Origin: Gambelia wislizenii
Lineage: Eukaryota; Chordata; Lepidosauria; Squamata; Crotaphytidae
Direction: 5' to 3'
NCBI GenBank assembly: GCA_030847615.1
Contig: JAUMIR010000004.1
Location: 223,261,501-223,325,500 of the forward strand
DNA: 64,000 nt
Part shown: in pieces, positions 53,716-64,000 of the stretch
How positions within the stretch are numbered: the first letter of the stretch is position 1
Layout: every line of letters starts with the position of its first letter
Position numbers and translations under genes: made by a program
Notes under the pieces: generated by a model
Databases searched by the model: none
What the model was told of the DNA's origin: nothing
What the model saw: the letters and a program-made list of their open reading frames with translations, nothing else

Positions 53716-55490
53716 GGTTGGTGATGGTGAACCTAGGACACGTGTGTCACCACTGACATGCGTAACTGTCTGTGGTGACACGCGGCTAGGTCACTCCCCC
53801 TCCCTCCACTGCCCACAACCTCATCACCCTCCCTAAAGTGGCGATTGGGGCTTCAAAGCCCCGGTTGCCATTTTAGGGAGGCGGGGTGGGGAGGGAATGA
53901 AAGTGGAGGGTGGGGCTATGAAGCCCTGGTCGCCAATGGGAGGAGGCTTTCCAGCCAGCACCCTCCCTTCTGAAAGCTGCGATTGCGGCTTTGGGAAGAG
54001 AGGGTGGCTGGTTGCTGGAAGAGAGGGGCTGGAGGGGAGGGACTGGAGGGGGGAAAGCCCTCCCATCCAGCCCTCCCATCCAGCCAGAAATGCTCTCTCC
54101 CCATGCAGCCTCGCTGCAAGACTGGGGACTTCTCCGTGACTGAGTCACGGAGAATACCCCTCCCTCCCAGCGAGGCTCTCCCCGGTCTTCTCAAAGGGCT
54201 CAGGGGCTGCGAAGCACCAGAGCCGCCTCGGAAAGGCCAAGGAAGGCAGCAGGCAGGCTGGTGGGCGGGTGGGAGTCTGCCCGGCCTCTCCCCGGCCTTC
54301 CCAAGGGGGCTCCAGGGCTTCAAAGCCCCAGAGCCACCTTAGAAAGGCCGGAGAAGGTGGCAGGAGGGAGGGACTCTGCCCGTCCTCTCCCCAGCCTTCC
54401 TGAGGGTGTTCCGGGGCTTTGAAGCCTCAGAGCCACTTCGGAAAGGCCGGGGAAGGCAGTGGGCAGGTGGGTGGGAGGGAGGGAGGGAGTCTGCCCAGTC
54501 TCTCCCCAGCCTTCCCGAGGGGGCTCCAAGGCTTCGAAGCCCCAGAGCCGCCTTGGAAAGGCCAGGGAAGCTGGCAGGAGCGAGGGACTCTGCCCGGCCT
54601 TTCCCCGGCCTTTCCCCGACCTTCCTGAATGGGCTTCGAAGCCCCGGAGCCCCCTCAGGAAGGCCGGGAAGAGGCCGGGAAGAGTCCCTCCCTCCTGCCA
54701 CCTTCCCCAGCCTTTCCGAGGCAGCTCTGGGGCTTTGAAGCCCCAGAGCCGCCTCGGAAAGGCCGGGGAAGGCAGCGGGCATGCTGGTATGTGGGAGGGA
54801 GGAAGTCTGCCTGCCTCTCCCCGGCCTTCCTGTGGGGGCTCTGGGGCTTTGAAGCCCCAGAGCTGCCTTGGAAAGGCTGGGGAAAGTGGCAGGAGGGAGG
54901 GACTCTGCCTGGCTCTTCCTGGCCTTCCTGAGGGGGCTCCAGGGCTTTGAAGCCCCAGAGCCAACTCAGAAAGGCCAGGGAAGGCAGCGGGTGGGCTGGC
55001 AGGTGGGTGGGAGGGAGGGAGTCTGCCCGGCCTCTCCCCGGCCTTCCCGAGGGGCCTCCAGGGCTTCGAAGCCCCAGAGCCACCTTGGAAAGCCCGGGGA
55101 AGGTGGCAGGAGGGAGGGACTCTGCCCGGCCTTCCTGAGGGGGGTCCAAAGCCCTGGAGCCACCTTGGAAAGGCTGGGGAAGGCAGCGGGAGGGTGGGCC
55201 GTAGTCTGCCCGGCCTCTCCCCAGCCTTCTCACAGGGCCCGGCAGCAGCCAGGAGCCTTGGAAGCCTGTCGGTGCCTTGAAAAAGGAGGGGGGAAAGCGT
55301 GCGGGTGGGAGGTTTTCCGCGAATAATCGAAGTTCCGAATGTGGAGGGGCAACTGCATACATTTATGTTATTTAAACAGTAAATATTGCAAAATAATGTT
55401 TTATCCTCTAAGTGACACACCACCCGAGTTATGCTCAGTTTTTTGGTGAAGTTTGACACACCAAGCTCAAAAGGTTGCCCATAGGTGTAA
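53716..55490. mobile_element. hAT-like shell around a GC-rich array
   Basis: The left end 'ggtgatggtgaacctaggacacgtgtgtca' and right end 'tgacacaccaagctcaaaaggttgccca' are inverted and typical of hAT (Charlie-like) ends. The Tigger-type right terminus lies inside, so the array is nested or has displaced the interior. No 8-bp duplication could be fixed. Confidence 0.6.
53800..55352. mobile_element. Tigger-like element, GC-rich array of second type
   Basis: The right end GAATGTGGAGGGGCAACTG (55334-55352) is Tigger-like, with 'ccgcgaataatcga' before it. No left end was found. The interior repeats 'ggggcttygaagcccc' palindromes at ~54314, 54417, 54531, 54634, 54732, 54847, 54944 and 55062, so units are ~97-118 bp. 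The same unit type starts the fragment at 3752-3855. The 407-codon minus-strand frame here is repeat-derived. Confidence 0.7.
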
Positions 55491-56135
55491 GCAAGACAGA
55501 TTTCTCCCTCAGGCTGTGGCCCTATCCCTGGGGAAAGTAACACTTACTGAATACAATAGGACATGTATGTATTTGTGTTATTCATGGAGGGGGGGTGTTA
55601 CAATTATATTCTTGGTATACTGGGATTTTTTCCAAGTTTATTAATATAAATGAGTATCAATAATGTAAAATAATAACTGCTTTAAAAGTATGATTTCAAA
55701 CAAGAGAACTGGATATAATGTGGAATTCAGTATTTAAAGCCCTGTGATCCCTGGTAGAAAATAATGTTCCTCATATAGTGTGCTATGGTGTGTTTGCTTT
55801 GGGGTCACCATAAGTTGGAAATGACCTGAAGACACACAACAATCCCACCATTCCCACAACACCAGGAGTCAAATAAATAAATGTTATTCATGTATACCTT
55901 GCCTTTTGCCTTGTACAAAGAACTGTGTTAATATCACAACGGATTAATACCAATAGAGATTTAAAAACATACAAAGATATCAGTAAATTATATATAGACG
56001 TTATTTAAAAAAAAAAACAATCTACAAAATTAAAACCATTTATACATTCACTGAAAGACAGAATACAAAAATCCACAAAATAGCACATCATTAAAAAGCA
56101 GCCAGTTTCTAAAAGCCTGTCATAATAGCACAGTA
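55491..56135. other. No gene; one SINE tail
   Basis: 55795-55850 ('ggggtcaccataagttggaaatgacctgaagacac') is a tRNA-type SINE tail on the + strand. The rest is AT-rich. Confidence 0.5.
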
Positions 56136-56400
56136 CAGGTAGCCCTTCTCCCTCTGTATCCATGGTTTTAGTTATCTGTGGAACATAAAATAGGAACACA
56201 TACCACCCAGCTGTCCTGGAAAATGCCTAGAGAGGTATCACCTCACTAGTCATCTTCTAGTTCCCCCAACACAACCCTATAATATGTTTGTAAAAAAGTC
56301 TTTTATTTTAATACGGTTTTCTATTATCCGCAGTTTCACTTATACATGGCAAGTCCAGGAATGTATCTCCCACAGATATGGGAGGGAGGGGGTTGACCTG
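56136..56400. mobile_element. Tigger/MER2-like MITE, 265 bp
   Basis: The ends CAGGTAGCCCTTCTCCCTC and GGGAGGGAGGGGGTTGACCTG are inverted, with TA on both sides (56134-56135, 56401-56402). Confidence 0.75.
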
Positions 56401-56429
56401 TATCCTCTTGCCAACAGTAGAAGAGCAAG

Positions 56430-56800
56430 GATGGAATCATCATAGGGAGGGAGTTCCAAAGCTTGGGAGCAGCCACTCTCACTCTCTCTCTCTCTCTTGC
56501 TCCCACCAAACATACTTGAGAAGGCGTGGGATGGAGAGAAAGGCTTCCCTGAAAGACGTTAGAGCATGGCCAGGGTCACATAGGGAGATAGAGTCCTTCA
56601 GAGAGCCTGGACCCAAACTGTATGGGGCTTACAGGTCATCATTATAGGCAGCCCCAGCTAACAGCCTGGCTGCAGCTCTTTAGACCATCTGAAATTTCTG
56701 AGCTCTTTTCAATGACAGTCCCACAGAGAGCACATTACAATAATCCAAACAGGACATAGCCAAGGCATGTGTCACCATTATTGCTGTGGAATAACATCTT
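56430..56800 (+). repeat. Unclassified dispersed repeat
   Basis: 'gggagggagttccaaagcttgggagcagccac', 'agatagagtccttcagagagcctggacc' and 'cagcctggctgcagctctttagacc' form a block known to me from reptile genomes and partly repeated at 21085-21190. No coding domain is visible; class uncertain. A (TC)n run lies at 56484-56500. Confidence 0.45.
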
Positions 56801-57099
56801 CTACCACACCCAAGGGCAGCAGCTTTCTTTCAGATAGGGGTAACAAAAGTGTGGGCTGCAAGAAACTTGTGGCTCTCCAGGGGGTTTTTGTGCCCTTCGC
56901 CTTGGTTTCCCCAAGACCCCACAGCCCTTCCAAGTTAAAAAAAAAAAAATCAAGCAAATGTTTGGTTGAAAAACAGGCAACCACTGATTCCGGAGCAATG
57001 GCTGACTCTTTGACACACACCGCAACCCCATATCATTAACGCCTCAAAACAGAGAAAGAAAAAAACTTTGTACCTGAAACCTTGGCTCCTATAACTCTG

Positions 57100-57310
57100 C
57101 ACAATTATATAATTCTGATTTCACTTTAAGTGTCATAGCTGTGTCTTACAAAATCCTGGGATTTGTAGTTTGGTGAGGCCCCAGAGCTCTCTGGCAAAGA
57201 ATTCTAAATGTCTCACAAAATTACAGATTTTGGGATTCTGTGGCATGTTGTCATGACCTTTACAGTAGTATCAGGTTGCTATAATTCTGTAGTGTGTAAG
57301 GAGCCCAGAA
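57100..57310. mobile_element. Harbinger-type MITE, diverged
   Basis: 'atcctgggatttgtagtttggtgaggcccc' and the inverted arm 'aaaattacagattttgggattctg' match the 12111-12314 family. The ends 'ataattctgatttcacttt' and 'ctataattctgtagtgtgtaa' are worn. Confidence 0.5.
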
Positions 57311-58490
57311 GTACAAAAGAAAAGTCATTTTTCATTTCATTTTTTGGCAGAAAAGTGGCCACTGTACCAACTTACTTTAAGAGCTCAGAACACACTATGG
57401 ACTTTATCAGACCACCCTCCTTTTCTGTTCTTTTGCCCACATAATTTGTGACATTTTTATGCCTGCAAAAGAACCCTCTTTACCACATTTACCTTCCATC
57501 CCATCCAAAGGCAGCCCCAGCAATGACAGAGGAGCTCTGTTCATTTCCTGGAATGAAATCCGATGGATTCTCATGAAAAGATGCAAGTGCGGGAATTTTT
57601 TTAAAAAAAGCAAAAATAACACCAAAAAAAGAAAATACAGCAAAGCACACTTTAAAAGTCCAAAGTAAATGGGAGGGGGGGTCATAAAAAGAGCATTCCC
57701 TACCTGGCTGTCATGATCTCACCCGGAAGTGTTTGCCCATTGATGCTGCATTCACATGAGTACAATGGCATGCAGATTCAAACACCTGCAATGCCAGCAA
57801 CAAATCGCCATGGCTGATCTATTGACGGCTTGGGTCATCAATAAAAAAGTACGGCTTTTTAACAATATATGATCATGAAAGGATGACATCGTCTGGTATG
57901 CACACCCTTTCATGATCACTAGACATCCTTAAGATGCTGTATTTGTCTGGTCTGATAAAGTCCCATGTTTTCCAAGATAAAATTACAGGTAGTAGGCTCA
58001 GAAGGAACCGCCTGAAGACTTCCTACTGCTGTTGTCTCCCACCAACATCTGCCACCTTCAGCAATTGCCTCATTCTGTCTAATGACAGGGCTGGCCCTAT
58101 GAAATTCCTTCACCACCTGCTACTACTCCCTCTTTCCTTGGATAAGACTTGGTTTCGGGGACGGGGAGGGCAAGTGACAGTGAGAACAGGGAATAATAGA
58201 GTTGAGAGTCATGCCTTAACATGGAGTGGCTGGCTCTCTTGCATTTGTGTTGTCACAACCATACTTTTAATAATTACTACATCTCTTCAGCAGGCCTAAT
58301 TAGCAGTAGAGACAAGATTTGGGCAACAAGGAATATATGGGATGGGGGCTTAGGATGGAAGGGTCTTGCCTGTCTCCATATCCATGTTAAATGGTGGGTT
58401 ACTTGAACACCAAGTTCATGCTCATCTGTACAGCTGATTATTGGCTCCACTGTACCATGTACTGGCAAAGGGGGATAGGCTCAAATACCT
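57311..58490. other. No gene seen
   Basis: Unique-looking sequence. The frame at 57934-58299 has no domain. Confidence 0.5.
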
Positions 58491-58491
58491 T

Positions 58492-58715
58492 GAAGGCACC
58501 AAACCCTGTCTGATCTTGGAGGCTGAGTAGGGTCAGTCCTAGTTAGTACCTGGGTGAGAGACTGCCAAGAAATCCCAGGTGCTACAGGCTATATTTCAGA
58601 AGGAAGGCAATGGCAATCCAACTCTGAGTATTCCTTGCTTAATGAAAACCCTATAAAATGCATGGGCACACCATAAGTTGACAGTGTGTGAAGGCATGAA
58701 TGTACACACAGAGAG
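58492..58715 (+). mobile_element. 5S rRNA-derived SINE, full
   Basis: The head (58492-58590) follows 5S rRNA. 'accctgtctgatcttggaggctgagtagggtc' covers the A box and intermediate element. 'agttagtacctgggtgagagactgcc' is the C box region. 'ccaggtgctacaggct' is the 5S 3' end. It acts as an internal RNA polymerase III promoter. The body after it ('tatatttcag', 'ttccttgcttaatgaaaaccc') is shared with truncated copies at 31190, 35032 and 48225. It ends CA-rich. Confidence 0.85.
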
Positions 58716-59047
58716 AGGCAAAGGGGAACTACCTCAAGACTTAATTGTTGCTAAACAGTGAAATTGGTTCTGTTCACATGACACTTCGTACAGTGCCTTA
58801 TTTCCTAACTTTTCAAAAGTCTGTGATAATTCCTCTTAAGACAACTGCTTTATCTACACAGTTCCTTCAATGCACAGGTGCATGTTGCAAGAAATATTAA
58901 AGTCAACAGGAACAAAGCCTGCAGCACACCCAGAGAATGCATTTTTCATCCCCCATCCCAAACCAAATGCTGAAGGCTTTCAAACACTAGGCCTACTCTG
59001 CCGGTTTCAGGAAAAGCAGGATTGTTAGGTAAAAACCTGAATGCAGG
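58716..59047. other. No gene seen
   Basis: Nothing recognised. Confidence 0.5.
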
Positions 59048-59275
59048 CTTTGTTGCTGTTGTGTGCCTTCAAGTCATTTCCAACCTATCATGGCCCTAGG
59101 ACAGGGTTCTCTTGTGCAAGATTTGTTCAGAGAGGGGTTTTGCTTTTGCCTTCCTCTGAGTTTGAGTGCGATTGGCCCAAAGTCACCCAGTGGGTTTCAT
59201 TGGCCAAGCGGGGATTCAAACCATGGTCTCCAGAGTTGTAGTCCAGCCCACAAACCACTACACCACACTGGCTCA
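59048..59275 (-). mobile_element. tRNA-derived SINE, minus strand
   Basis: 'gtgtgccttcaagtcatttccaacctatcatggccct', 'cccagtgggtttcattggccaagcggggattcaaacc' and 'accactacaccacactggctc' are the reverse complement of 31596-31825. The B box sits near 59213. Confidence 0.75.
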
Positions 59276-59384
59276 TTGATACCTTAACAGTGGGTTTAAG
59301 TGGGGAATAACAAAGCAGCTCCTCAGTAGGTCTGCATTACTTAACCAGCAGCCTGCATTTGGGCAGAGTTCAGCTGTAGTTTCC

Positions 59385-59540
59385 TGTATTGTCTAGTCAC
59401 AGGAGGCTACATTGCCTTTCTCTTAAGCTGAGAAAGTGTGACTTGTCCAAGGCCACCCAGCTGGTTTTCATGGCCAAGCAGGGATTTGCACACCAGCATG
59501 CCTTCGCCTCAGATTCATATGCCTCTCCCTATGGCACAGA
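59385..59540 (-). mobile_element. SINE fragment, minus strand
   Basis: 'cttgtccaaggccacccagctggttttcatggccaagcagggattt' is a SINE body in the same sense as the preceding copy. The ends are worn. Confidence 0.5.
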
Positions 59541-59559
59541 GAAAATTAATAATGTAGAC

Positions 59560-59714
59560 CAGCCATTCTCAACCTTTTTCCCCTGGAGGAACCCTTGAAA
59601 TAATTTTCAGGTTTTAGGGAACCTCTGTCTAAAAATTATTACATTTTTTACAGATCTTCCAGCCACCTCTTGCAGAAGCCTGGGGTTCCATGGAACCCTG
59701 GTTGAAAAACTTTG
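59560..59714. mobile_element. hAT MITE, 155 bp
   Basis: The ends CAGCCATTCTCAACC and GGTTGAAAAACTTTG are inverted. The 8-bp flanks atgtagac and atgtagat differ at one base, fitting a hAT target duplication. No transposase. Confidence 0.75.
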
Positions 59715-60154
59715 ATGTAGATGATCAAACCATCTATAGTCAGGTACACAAGTAGACCACAGTATGAAGAAATGCTAGAGTGAATAGTACTACTTCTATT
59801 TCTGCAGTTGTGGATGTGTATTTCCTAGAAGCCATTTTTTTTTTGAAAAATAAATTAAAAACCTTTAACTGTCTCCTTCATGGACAACCCAATTCACATT
59901 TATCTCTTTCCTTGTGTAGAAAGTTGCATGGAGGAAGATGACTGTGTGAAATAACCTACAAGTATGGAGAGATAATTATTCTTACATTATCTGATCTGTT
60001 GATCGTAATACATTTTACAGTATGAAACACAATGTACTCTGTGCAAGACTCAGCATTTACTTTGAGGACCTGGAACTTTGCTAGAACAGCCATCATCAAG
60101 GATATTTTTTTAAAAAAATAAAACAGTCTTTGTGCAGGTAGCTGTAGCCATGGC

Positions 60155-60310
60155 TACATAGCATTGCACACACATTGGAAACTGTTTAATGCAGTGTAGA
60201 TGTGTAAATAGCTATTGCTTAAAAACAATTTGTAAGCCGCTCTGATAGCCTTGTGGCTGAAGAGCGGGGTATAAATAACTAAATAACTAAAATAAATAAA
60301 AATAAAACTT
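60155..60310 (+). mobile_element. SINE, near twin of 23797-23975
   Basis: 'cacacattggaaactgtttaatgcagtgtagatgtgtaaatagct', 'gccgctctgatagccttgtggctgaagagcggggtataaat' and an (AAAT)n-like tail. Almost the same sequence occurs inverted at 23797-23940. Confidence 0.65.
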
Positions 60311-61428
60311 ACTTCTGAGTAGACTTGCATATAATTACACAGTGGCTTTAAACAGAAAAGAAACAGCCATTTCAAAGCCTGAAAACCTTCTGCTCACATC
60401 CTAAGGCTACTGCTTCTCAGGTCTACTCAGTGATTAGGCTGTCCAAGGGATTCTGGGAGCTGAAGCCCACCCAAAGTCTTTTCTAAAGTCTTGTAACAAC
60501 AATCTGGACACAGATGCATAGACACACAGCTGCTCTGCATCAGAAGAGAAACTTCCATTGGTAAAACCCCCTCAATACAAATAGCAGCCTTCAGGGACAG
60601 GTGGGGACCTGATCTGGCAGTGACCACGGGAGGACCATGGGAGCAACACCCAGTTTAGCTATATGCGTGCTAACTACAACTATTTCCAAATTTCAAAAGT
60701 GACACCATCGTAAATAATTACAGTACTTTTCACAAGCATTGATCAAGTTATGAAAACCATAATCTGAGAGAACATCATTGAATCTGTGCCCAACCCTTAA
60801 AATATAGTCTGAAAAAAACAGTAAAACATGCTGGGAAGTGGTCATTGTTCTGATTTCAGTTAATTTAAGTTAACTAAAGTATACTAAAATAACAAGGAAG
60901 ATTAATATACATCTCAGGCTAGTTTTGCATTTGGGAGTTTTCCAGACATTGACTTTAAATATTTTGATAAAGACAGGAATACCTGCATGAATATTGTCCA
61001 ACATTCTTTCCATTTAGCTATGAAATGTCTGGGTCAGATTTTGAAATATCACTTCTTCATGGAAAAGATCAGAGGAGATTTACAGGATGTCAGTACATAA
61101 ATGTTTTATTTGCAGACGCAGGTTGAGTAAGAGACTCCAGATTCAAAATCATACTGTTCATATTAAAAGACAGATCAGAGGCCATATTTCTTTTGCTTTT
61201 ACAGATATAGGAAAACTAAGCCCCCCCCCCAAAAAAAAAAATTACTGATATCCTGGCTGGGAGGAAAGAATAAGAGCAAAACAACAGATAAAAACCAGGG
61301 AGGGATAAAAATGTAGTGCATATAGCAGCAACATGTACTGAATTGATCTGAATTTGTGCACATCAGTTTGAGAGGAACTGAGAGAAAATTATAGCATATG
61401 GTTAAGGGTCATGACTTCAATTCTTTAA
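60311..61428. other. No gene seen
   Basis: Unique-looking; a C8/A10 run at 61221-61240. Confidence 0.5.
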
Positions 61429-61957
61429 GGACTTGTTTACACTGGCCAAAATACTCCATGTGCTGGCTGGACTATTCCAGCCTCAAGCCCGCAGCATTGC
61501 CCCCCCCCAAGCTGTTATCTGCATACCCATGGCCCATGCATGAAGCAACACTTTTCTTCCCCACGTTGGTTCTGAGGCAAAGAATGAGGTGTCCAGCATG
61601 GTCACATGACTGGACACCTCGTGATGACCTTAGCAGAGTCGTGACACACATGACTCAGTCAGGAAATGGCTGTGCCAGGCACTGTGTAGGCCAAATGTGT
61701 AGACACACACACACCCTTGTGGTAATGGAACTCACTGTTTTCTCTGGAAGAACCACAGCAAATGGTGAGGGTTTTTTTTTTTTTTAACCATGTGTCCACT
61801 CCATATTGAGGAGTATTTGTCCCAGATTTTCACTGGAACTGCCCAGACATCATCTAGATAGCTCAGACTAGAAACGGGGCCAAAACCCTGCATCCTCTGG
61901 ACAGCCGGGCACAGGAATGGTGTGTGTGTTTTTCATTTGGCCTGTGTAGACAAGGCC
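61429..61957. mobile_element. Harbinger-like MITE with TAA duplication
   Basis: The ends 'ggacttgtttacactggcc' and 'ggcctgtgtagacaaggcc' are inverted, with TAA on both sides (61426-61428, 61958-61960). The end sequence belongs to the group at 1996 and 29637. Confidence 0.75.
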
Positions 61958-62040
61958 TAAGTTAGAGTAGGAAAGTTATACAGTAGTAGCAGTTATAGAC
62001 CCCTGATGGACCCAGAAAGAAAGAACAGAAGTGTTTGTCT

Positions 62041-62176
62041 TATTGAGTCTCCTTTGGAGGTTTTTAAACAGAGACTTGATGGTCATCTGTTGGAAATGCT
62101 TTGATTGTGTATTCTTGCATGGCAGGGGGTTGGATTAGATGGCCCTTGTGGTCTCTTCCAGTTCTATGATTCAGGT
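62041..62176 (+). mobile_element. CR1 LINE 3' end fragment
   Basis: 'ggaggtttttaaacagagacttgatggtcatctgttgg' and 'ggcagggggttggattagatggcccttgtggtctcttcc' with 'ttctatgattc' match the 3' end of the CR1 at 35872-36366. Confidence 0.75.
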
Positions 62177-62325
62177 GAATCACTGCAAGAACGGTTAGAT
62201 AGACAGAGTATAATTAGCTAAAGACAGAAAGAAAGAGAAACCAAAGAATCACTGCCTTTCTCAATTTACTCGAGTATTCTATCATCAGGTCTCACACAAT
62301 GTTTTTGAGGTGGCATTTACTCCTG

Positions 62326-63460
62326 GGGGCCGTTTACACGATGAAAATGTCCTGGGAAGAATTCGTGTCGATCCCTGGCAGTTTACACGTACATCGGGTC
62401 GGGTACGTGATTTTCGGAAGGGGGGCCACCTTTTATCCCTCAACCTGCGGGACTTCCAGTCCCACGGTTTGTGCCAGTTTTTAAAAAAGTCACTGGAGGA
62501 TTCGGAAAATCGGAAATGTAAACAGCCTGGGACAAAATGTCTCGGTACTAGGATGACCGGAAATGGTGACTGGGGGCGGGCTTAGAGATCAGGGGCCAGA
62601 AAAGGAGGGGTCAGTCACCCGTTCAACAGATCCAGCCTCACCAGCCGAAAACAAAGGCATCCCTTCCAGCTGCATGAAGGTTGATGTGTGTGTGTGTGCG
62701 CGCGCGTGTACTCAATCACCTTTTTAAATGGATCTCTACACTGCAAACCCTTCAGCTTTACCTTTTCCTCAACTGCATGTTACAGAGAGATCTTCGTTGC
62801 CCGTTCATCCCCTGCCTTGGTCACCTCCCTGTTTCAGAACGGGCACATTAAAATATTCAAGCCTCTGAGCGAATTAGCACCCTTTAATTCCCCCTATCTG
62901 TGTTTGTGTCTTTCAAAACGCCTGCCTATAGCCACTTGAAATCTCTGCAGCGTGCTGTTAGGGTTAATATTTTAAAGAGCCAAGGGGAAACCCAAGCAGC
63001 TTGATTTCAAAAGGAAAGCACTCAGCTTGATTTCAAAGCACTCAGCTTGATTTCAAAAGGAAAGCCCTGCGTCTGAGTGAAAGATCTGTCTGGATCTTTC
63101 AAAATGCTTTCTGCCTCTTCTGAAAGGGTTAAAATTTTAAAGAAGCAAGGGGGAATAACAAACCTCTGCCCCCCCTCTCTCCCCCCCACAGACAGCCAAT
63201 AGCATTGCTCGTGGTGTGGAACTCTAAAGGAAGTGCGTCACCAAGGTTGTGAAAACACGAGTAATCGCATCTTTGATTGACAGCAAAAAAAAATTAAATA
63301 AATCTAAACAAAACCGGAACTATGGACGTGCAAATATCAGTCACGGGACCACCCGGGATATCCAGATCAGTGACATAAATCGTATAAACAGCGAGGGGCA
63401 GATCCGTGATCACTAAATCATGGTAAGCACCGCGACAATTTTTGTCGTGTAACTGGCACC
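62326..63460. mobile_element. Harbinger-like element, 1.1 kb, CTG duplication
   Basis: The ends 'ggggccgtttacacgatgaaaa' and, inverted, 'ggtgccagttacacgacaaaaa' are flanked by CTG on both sides (62323-62325, 63461-63463). The interior is CpG-containing and has a duplicated block: 'ggttaatattttaaagag' near 62960 and 'ggttaaaattttaaagaa' near 63127. A short tandem 'cagcttgatttcaaaaggaaagc' lies at 62998-63066. No transposase frame was recognised. Confidence 0.55.
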
Positions 63461-63611
63461 CTGCTGTTTTATGGGGCTTGGCTTTACCCTTCTCACCAGG
63501 CATCCCTCCTCCTTGCCAATGCACAAGTGTCCCCTGTTCCTCTGACTTGTAGTTCTTGATACAGTAGGCAATGTTACATAGAAGGAAACAAGTCTTGCAA
63601 TTTTGCAATTA

Positions 63612-64000
63612 TCTCTCTCTGGCTTTTCTTCGCAAACGAAGATTCAGGAAGGACTCATCCCGCGCCTTCTGCAAGCGCGCTGATGACTAAAAAGGCCAAT
63701 CCGAGATAAACAAGTCCGGTTGCAAAAAGTGCAGCAGAAGGTCTCCTTGGGTGATGTTTTTGGGTTGTGATTCTTTCTGCGTTGTCGTTTCTCTTCAAGA
63801 CTTGTTCGTCGTGAGTTCTCAAATAAGGCTGCAGCATTGTGGATAGTGCGTCTCCATGCCTCCCGATGTGAGGCCAGGGCGGACCACCGTTGGTGATCAA
63901 TCTGGCCAAGCCTGAGATGTTGTTTCAGGGAGTCCTTGTATCGCTTTTTTGGAGCACCCCTCCCACGCTGACCCGTGGCGAGTTCACCGTAGAGTAGTAT
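63612..64000 (-). mobile_element. RTE-like LINE copy 5, cut by window edge
   Basis: Read on the minus strand, the right edge enters 'LLYGELATG', then the 'KKRYKDSLKQHLRLG' region and the C2HC finger region with one shift. It ends in the perfect hairpin cttcg/cgaag (63629-63642) and an AG tail. Most of the element lies outside the window. Confidence 0.8.

Noticed and set aside
54320..55543. 407-codon minus-strand frame
   Set aside because: Same cause: a tandem GC-rich array with shadow frames on the other strand and no start context or domain.
57934..58299. 121-codon + strand frame
   Set aside because: No domain; composition like non-coding sequence.
58492..58600. A true 5S rRNA gene
   Set aside because: The head is diverged, lacks a T-run terminator right after it, and is fused to a SINE body found in other copies.

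Overview
This window is vertebrate nuclear DNA, most likely from a squamate reptile (a lizard). The evidence is the repeat mix: CR1, L2, L1, BovB and another RTE-like LINE, a DIRS retrotransposon, a probable Penelope-like remnant, a 5S rRNA-derived SINE, tRNA-derived SINEs, and many MITEs with TA, 3-bp or 8-bp target duplications. There are no operons, no bacterial-type genes, no CRISPR array and no tRNA or rRNA genes.

Only one convincing host coding exon is present, at 32811-33738 on the + strand. It is a large exon encoding the N-terminal ~309 residues of a core-2/I-branching beta-1,6-N-acetylglucosaminyltransferase. It matches the alternative-first-exon type of GCNT2 and ends at a GTATGT donor. 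The shared downstream exons were not found, so the remainder is read as intron or intergenic DNA around that exon.

Layout. 0-13 kb: old LINE reverse transcriptase remnants on the minus strand (an R2/NeSL-like one and two L1 copies), with a dead DIRS element (gag, RT-RNase H, tyrosine recombinase) on the + strand at ~3.86-8.12 kb and several MITEs in the L1s. 12.4-13.2 kb: a minus-strand protein-like stretch of unknown parentage. 14.8-16 kb: a diverged copy of sequence also found at 49.3-53.05 kb, on the other side of the GCNT2 exon. 16.0-20.2 kb: one RTE-like LINE with its 5' part inverted. 27-31 kb: a second copy of that LINE, then a MITE whose right end seeds a ~150-bp tandem repeat. 32.8-33.7 kb: the GCNT2 exon. 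35-40 kb: SINEs, CR1, BovB, and a third RTE-like copy split by a 1.3-kb Tigger-like element packed with GC-rich hairpin units. 42-53 kb: an LTR candidate, L2 nested in L2, and several layers of nested insertions. 53.7-55.5 kb: a hAT-like shell holding a second style of GC-rich hairpin array. 55.5-64 kb: SINEs, small MITEs, a 1.1-kb Harbinger-like element and the end of another RTE-like LINE.

The most unusual theme is a family of Tigger-like elements (shared ends near CAGTTGTCCCTCCACATTC, TA target sites) whose interior has become tandem arrays of near-palindromic GC-rich units. They open very long reading frames on both strands that are not genes. I found no new multi-gene system. All calls are from reading the sequence; no database search or alignment program was run.
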